Notes under the pieces: model-generated
Told to the model about the DNA's origin: nothing
The model's input: the letters and a program-made list of their open reading frames with translations, nothing else
The model's database searches: none
In this document: positions 22,656 to 24,962 of the stretch, piece by piece
How the letters are laid out: every line of letters begins with the position of its first letter
How positions within the stretch are numbered: the first letter of the stretch is position 1
Made by a program: the position numbers and the translations under genes
NCBI GenBank assembly: GCA_937885475.1
Contig: CAKZZR010000044.1
Location: 1 to 24,962, forward strand
Source: an uncultured Treponema sp.
GTDB lineage: Bacteria; Spirochaetota; Spirochaetia; Treponematales; Treponemataceae
Length of the DNA stretch: 24,962 bases
Direction of reading: 5' to 3'

Positions 22656-23477
22656 ATGGCGATTATTGCAATATCAAGACAGGTTGCTTCGCTGGGTGAT
22701 GAAATTTCCCGCGCAGTTGCCGAAAAAATCGGTTATAAATTCATAGATAGACATAATTTGGAAAAGCGAATCGTTGACCTTGGCTTTCCGGCTGAAAAAC
22801 TCAAGAAATACGATGAGCGCAAGCCCGGTTTTTTTGCCTCTCTCGTAAAGGACCGCGACGAATATCTGAACTATCTTCAGACGGCAGTGCTTGAGGCAGC
22901 ATCAGAAGGAAACTGCATTCTTATCGGGCGAGGTTCCTTTCTCATTTTGGAGGATTTGCCTAACCTTATCTCGCTCCGTTTTGTCGCAAAGGATGAGGTT
23001 CGCATTCAGCGCTTGATGAAGGAATTCGACTGGAATGAAAAGCAGGCGATTCAGCGCATAACAGAAAGCGACACGAACCGTACCGGCTTTCATAAAAGTT
23101 TTTTCAATACCGAAATTGACGATCCCTCGCACTTCCTTATGGTGCTCAATACCGGCGTGATGGATGTTGAGATGGCCGCTAACGCGATTGCCGCCATTGA
23201 AAGTTCCATTATCACTCCTGAAAAGGAGCGTGCGGGGCACGAGCGGCTTGACGAACTCATAAAATGCCAGCACCTTGTGAACAAACTCATCTTTGAGTAC
23301 AAGCTGCATATTGAATTCCTGCGTGCCGTAATTGACGGAAAGAATCTTATTCTGCAGGGTGTTGCAGATTCGTCCGTTCTGGTTGAGCGCGCGTTAAAAA
23401 TCAGTGCGGTGGAACTGCCGGAATATCAGGTTACATCATCGATCAGCGTTGTTCAGGATTTTAAGACCCGCATTTAG
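22656..23477 (+). CDS. Cytidylate-kinase-like family protein
   Basis: A 273-residue member of the cytidylate-kinase-like family (P-loop nucleoside kinase fold). The N-terminus IIAISRQVASLGDEISRAVAEKIGYKFIDRHNLE fits the family pattern ISR..GSGG.EIA..LA..LG..Y.D. However, the glycine-rich loop is poor: RQVASLGDEIS lacks the GK(S/T) of a true Walker A. NCILIGRGSFLIL and LRFVAKDEVRIQRLM correspond to later core strands. An extra C-terminal region (about 200-273, LIFEYKLHIEFLRAVIDGKNLILQGVADSSVLVERALKI) is not part of the kinase core. Activity on CMP is therefore uncertain. It has its own strong promoter and an AGGAG site, and precedes the pgsA-like gene by 43 bases. Confidence 0.82.
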   Translation: MAIIAISRQVASLGDEISRAVAEKIGYKFIDRHNLEKRIVDLGFPAEKLKKYDERKPGFFASLVKDRDEYLNYLQTAVLEAASEGNCILIGRGSFLILEDLPNLISLRFVAKDEVRIQRLMKEFDWNEKQAIQRITESDTNRTGFHKSFFNTEIDDPSHFLMVLNTGVMDVEMAANAIAAIESSIITPEKERAGHERLDELIKCQHLVNKLIFEYKLHIEFLRAVIDGKNLILQGVADSSVLVERALKISAVELPEYQVTSSISVVQDFKTRI

Positions 23478-23483
23478 CGTGAA

Positions 23484-23512
23484 TTGACTTTTATCGTCGA
23501 AAAGGAAATACT
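23484..23512 (+). promoter_or_regulatory. Possible promoter of pgsA-like gene (leaderless type)
   Basis: -35 TTGACT (23484-23489), 17-bp spacer, weak -10 AATACT (23507-23512), then 8 bases to the ATG at 23521. An AAAGGA lies 14 bases before the ATG, too far for a normal Shine-Dalgarno role. The gene may also be read from upstream. Confidence 0.4.
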
Positions 23513-23520
23513 AGAACTAT

Positions 23521-24123
23521 ATGAAAACGTCGAATAAATTTACATTGGTACGGGTCAGTTTTGCGCCTGTTTTTTTCCTGCTGTACTTTATTCCAATCTG
23601 GACTCAGAATACGCTTCTTGCAAGGATTTCTGCCTTTGTGATGATTCCGGCGCTTGCGCTTGTGCAGCTTACCGACTATTGGGACGGTCATTATGCCCGC
23701 AAGAATAATGAGGTAAGCGATTTTGGAAAGCTTTTTGATCCGTTTGCCGATGTCATGCTGAATCTTACGCTGTTCTTGTGCGCACAGGCTTCTGTTTCCG
23801 GGCGGCGGTATATGCCTATTCTGCTGTTCGTGCTTATTCTGTACCGGGAATTCTCAATGAATTTCCTTCGTATGGTGGCTGTTTCCAATGGAACGGCGAT
23901 TGCGGCGCGCAAGGGCGGAAAGTTAAAGACTGTTTTTTATATTGCATCCGGTTTTTTCATGCTTGCAGTGGAATCCGCGCTCCGGCTTGGCTTTGACATT
24001 TCCGCTTGCCAGGATACCTTGCACTTTGTTGCGGTGCTGCTTTTTTCTGTTTGTGTCGTGCTCAGCTATGCATCCTTCATTGATTATATACGGACTTTTG
24101 CGGCGCTTTTTAAGACAAAGTAG
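23521..24123 (+). CDS. CDP-alcohol phosphatidyltransferase, PgsA-like
   Basis: A 200-residue membrane enzyme of the CDP-alcohol phosphatidyltransferase family, which transfers a phosphatidyl group from CDP-diacylglycerol to an alcohol. The full family motif DxxDGxxAR(8)GxxxDxxxD is present: DYWDGHYAR..GKLFDPFAD at about residues 58-82. Several hydrophobic segments surround it (PVFFLLYFIPIW, YMPILLFVLILY, VFYIASGFFMLAV, FVAVLLFSVCVVLSYASF). The N-terminus NKFTLVRVSFAPVF is typical of phosphatidylglycerophosphate synthase (PgsA), the likeliest function; related alcohol acceptors cannot be ruled out. A terminator lies 60 bases downstream. Phosphatidylglycerol made by such an enzyme is the substrate of Lgt (lgt at 42-1025). 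Confidence 0.9.
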   Translation: MKTSNKFTLVRVSFAPVFFLLYFIPIWTQNTLLARISAFVMIPALALVQLTDYWDGHYARKNNEVSDFGKLFDPFADVMLNLTLFLCAQASVSGRRYMPILLFVLILYREFSMNFLRMVAVSNGTAIAARKGGKLKTVFYIASGFFMLAVESALRLGFDISACQDTLHFVAVLLFSVCVVLSYASFIDYIRTFAALFKTK

Positions 24124-24182
24124 TTTTTTAAGCCCTGTAGCAGAAGTGCATGTTTTACCGTTTTTGTGGCAGTTTTTCAGAG

Positions 24183-24206
24183 GCGTCCTGTTATGGGCGC
24201 TTTTTT
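24183..24206 (+). terminator. Terminator of the pgsA-like gene
   Basis: Stem GCGTCC (24183-24188) and GGGCGC (24195-24200), with one G-U pair and a 6-base loop, followed by six T and a further T-rich stretch. Confidence 0.75.
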
Positions 24207-24335
24207 CTTTTATTTTTAGTCTTGCTTTGAACATCATGAGTATTTTTTTTAAATTCTAATTCCTTTCCTTTTAAGGAGATGCAGGGAAAAGCACAGAAAA
24301 TCGCGAAAAAAAGCGGGAAATTCCTGTGAAAGGTG

Positions 24336-24364
24336 TTGACGCGCTCGGGGAAAGGGTATATATT
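24336..24364 (+). promoter_or_regulatory. rRNA operon promoter
   Basis: -35 TTGACG (24336-24341), 17-bp spacer, -10 TATATT (24359-24364). The predicted start near 24371 gives a leader of about 230 bases before mature 16S rRNA. AT-rich sequence upstream (about 24240-24330, with A- and T-runs) could act as an UP element. It is the only good promoter seen in the 24207-24598 gap. Confidence 0.7.
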
Positions 24365-24598
24365 CTTTATCACCGTCGCACGGAAAACCCGCATGACGGT
24401 CGATGTTTGGCAGCAAAGGGAAGGAAAGAAAGACAGAACGAGGAAGGTTCGTACCGACCGCCGTCCCCACGGGGCAGCGGTCAGGAAACAAACAGACCTA
24501 CGGTGGTTCTGAAAAGAACTGCCAGCAATTCTTTATGGATAAGAAGGGCAGAGGTCGGACTTGAGTGAGGAATCTTAAGCCTTCGGGCTTTAGAGATA
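24365..24598 (+). other. rRNA leader with hairpins
   Basis: This untranslated leader contains at least three hairpins. The first is GACCGC..CCCC/GGGG..GCGGTC (24456-24482). The second is a 9-pair stem GGTGGTTCT/AGAACTGCC closed by a GAAA tetraloop (24502-24523). The third is AAGCC/GGCTT closed by TTCG (about 24577-24590), just before the mature 16S start. Such structures usually serve antitermination and pre-rRNA processing. A GCAATTCTTTATGG segment after the second hairpin is only vaguely boxA-like. No coding gene was seen here. Confidence 0.6.
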
Positions 24599-24962
24599 AT
24601 CATGGAGAGTTTGATCCTGGCTCAGAACGAACGCTGGCGGCGCGTCTTAAGCATGCAAGTCGGGCGGCAAGGAAGGGGCTTGCTCCTTCCCTAGAGCGGC
24701 GGACTGGTGAGTAACGCGTGGGTGATGCACCCTCCGGATGGGGATAGCCTGTGGAAACACAGGGTAATACCGAATACGAGCGCACCTTTGATGTGGTGCG
24801 GTGAAAGTGGCTCCGGCCACGCCGGAGGAGCGGCCCGCGTACTATTAGCTGGTTGGTGAGGTAACGGCCCACCAAGGCGACGATAGTTACCCGGCCTAAG
24901 AGGGTGAACGGGCACATTGGGACTGAGATACGGCCCAGACTCCTACGGGAGGCAGCAGCTAA
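24599..24962 (+). rRNA. rrs: 16S ribosomal RNA, 5' part
   Basis: The conserved 5' primer site AGAGTTTGATCCTGGCTCAG begins at 24606, so the mature 5' end is near 24599. Other landmarks are GAACGCTGGCGGCG, TGGTGAGTAACGCGTGGGTGA, and ACTGAGATACGGCCCAGACTCCTACGGGAGGCAGCAG near the end. The final CTAA after GGCAGCAG is typical of treponemes, where most bacteria have TGGGG. Only the first 364 bases are in the window; the gene is cut by the window edge. Confidence 0.98.

Noticed and set aside
24520..24540. boxA antitermination element in the rRNA leader
   Set aside because: The GCAATTCTTTATGG segment matches the consensus TGCTCTTTAACA too poorly to call.
24600..24917. A 105-codon open frame on the minus strand
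   Set aside because: It is antisense to the 16S rRNA gene and only reflects the conserved rRNA sequence.
1..24962. CRISPR arrays, tRNA genes, insertion sequences and prophage genes
   Set aside because: No regularly spaced direct repeats, cloverleaf-like sequences, transposases or integrases were found on reading both strands.

Overview
The window is almost certainly chromosomal DNA of a saccharolytic Treponema (Spirochaetota), probably an intestinal or oral species. The 16S rRNA gene that begins near 24599 has the spirochaete-type GGCAGCAGCTAA stretch at its cut end. The proteins fit the same group: HprK/HPr in a spirochaete, abundant lipoproteins, a LysM/lipoprotein pair and RpoN. No insertion sequence, integrase, phage gene, tRNA or CRISPR array was seen, so this is ordinary chromosome with an rRNA operon starting at the right edge.

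Layout. 42-2193 (-): a MinD/FlhG-like ATPase followed by lgt. 2268-5430 (+): a ctp-type S41 protease, rsmE and a degenerate WecG/TagA-family protein in a tight operon. 5530-6306 (+): a minimal sigma-54 activator made of the AAA+ module alone, whose 3' end overlaps a convergent TrmJ-like RNA methyltransferase (6278-7042, -). 7267-11184 (+): a 1305-residue lipoprotein alpha-amylase with two starch-binding-like modules, an Ig-like and a PKD-like domain and a complete GH13 active site. 11395-13446 (+): mnmG. 13519-15609 (-): a DUF1015 protein and a SAM methyltransferase. 15656-20263 (+): rpoN, hprK, ptsH (HPr), lexA, holA. 20320-20541 (-): a YdbC/PC4-like protein. 20656-22526 (+): a lipoprotein and a LysM protein. 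22656-24123 (+): a cytidylate-kinase-like protein and a CDP-alcohol phosphatidyltransferase. 24124-24598: rRNA leader and promoter. 24599 to the end: partial 16S rRNA.

The most interesting signal concerns gene starts. Eight genes (minD-like, ctp, trmJ-like, mnmG, DUF1015, rpoN, hprK, pgsA) have a sigma-70-type -10 element ending only 6 to 8 bases before the start codon, mostly with a -35 box at a 17-bp spacing, and no usable Shine-Dalgarno site. Transcription would then begin at or within a base or two of the start codon, giving leaderless mRNAs. Other genes in the same window (amylase, lipoprotein, HPr, lexA, cytidylate-kinase-like, ydbC, lgt) have clear Shine-Dalgarno sites. For ctp and hprK the -35 box itself contains an in-frame TTG that can be mistaken for the start. 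Two initiation modes therefore seem to coexist.

Other points of note are a catalytically degenerate glycosyltransferase fold, a sigma-54 activator with no sensor or DNA-binding domain, an operator-like palindrome over the amylase -10 box, tandem GATTCnnnGAATC palindromes between hprK and HPr, a REP-like inverted repeat after the amylase, and insertions in MnmG. All assignments rest on reading motifs by eye; no database search was run.
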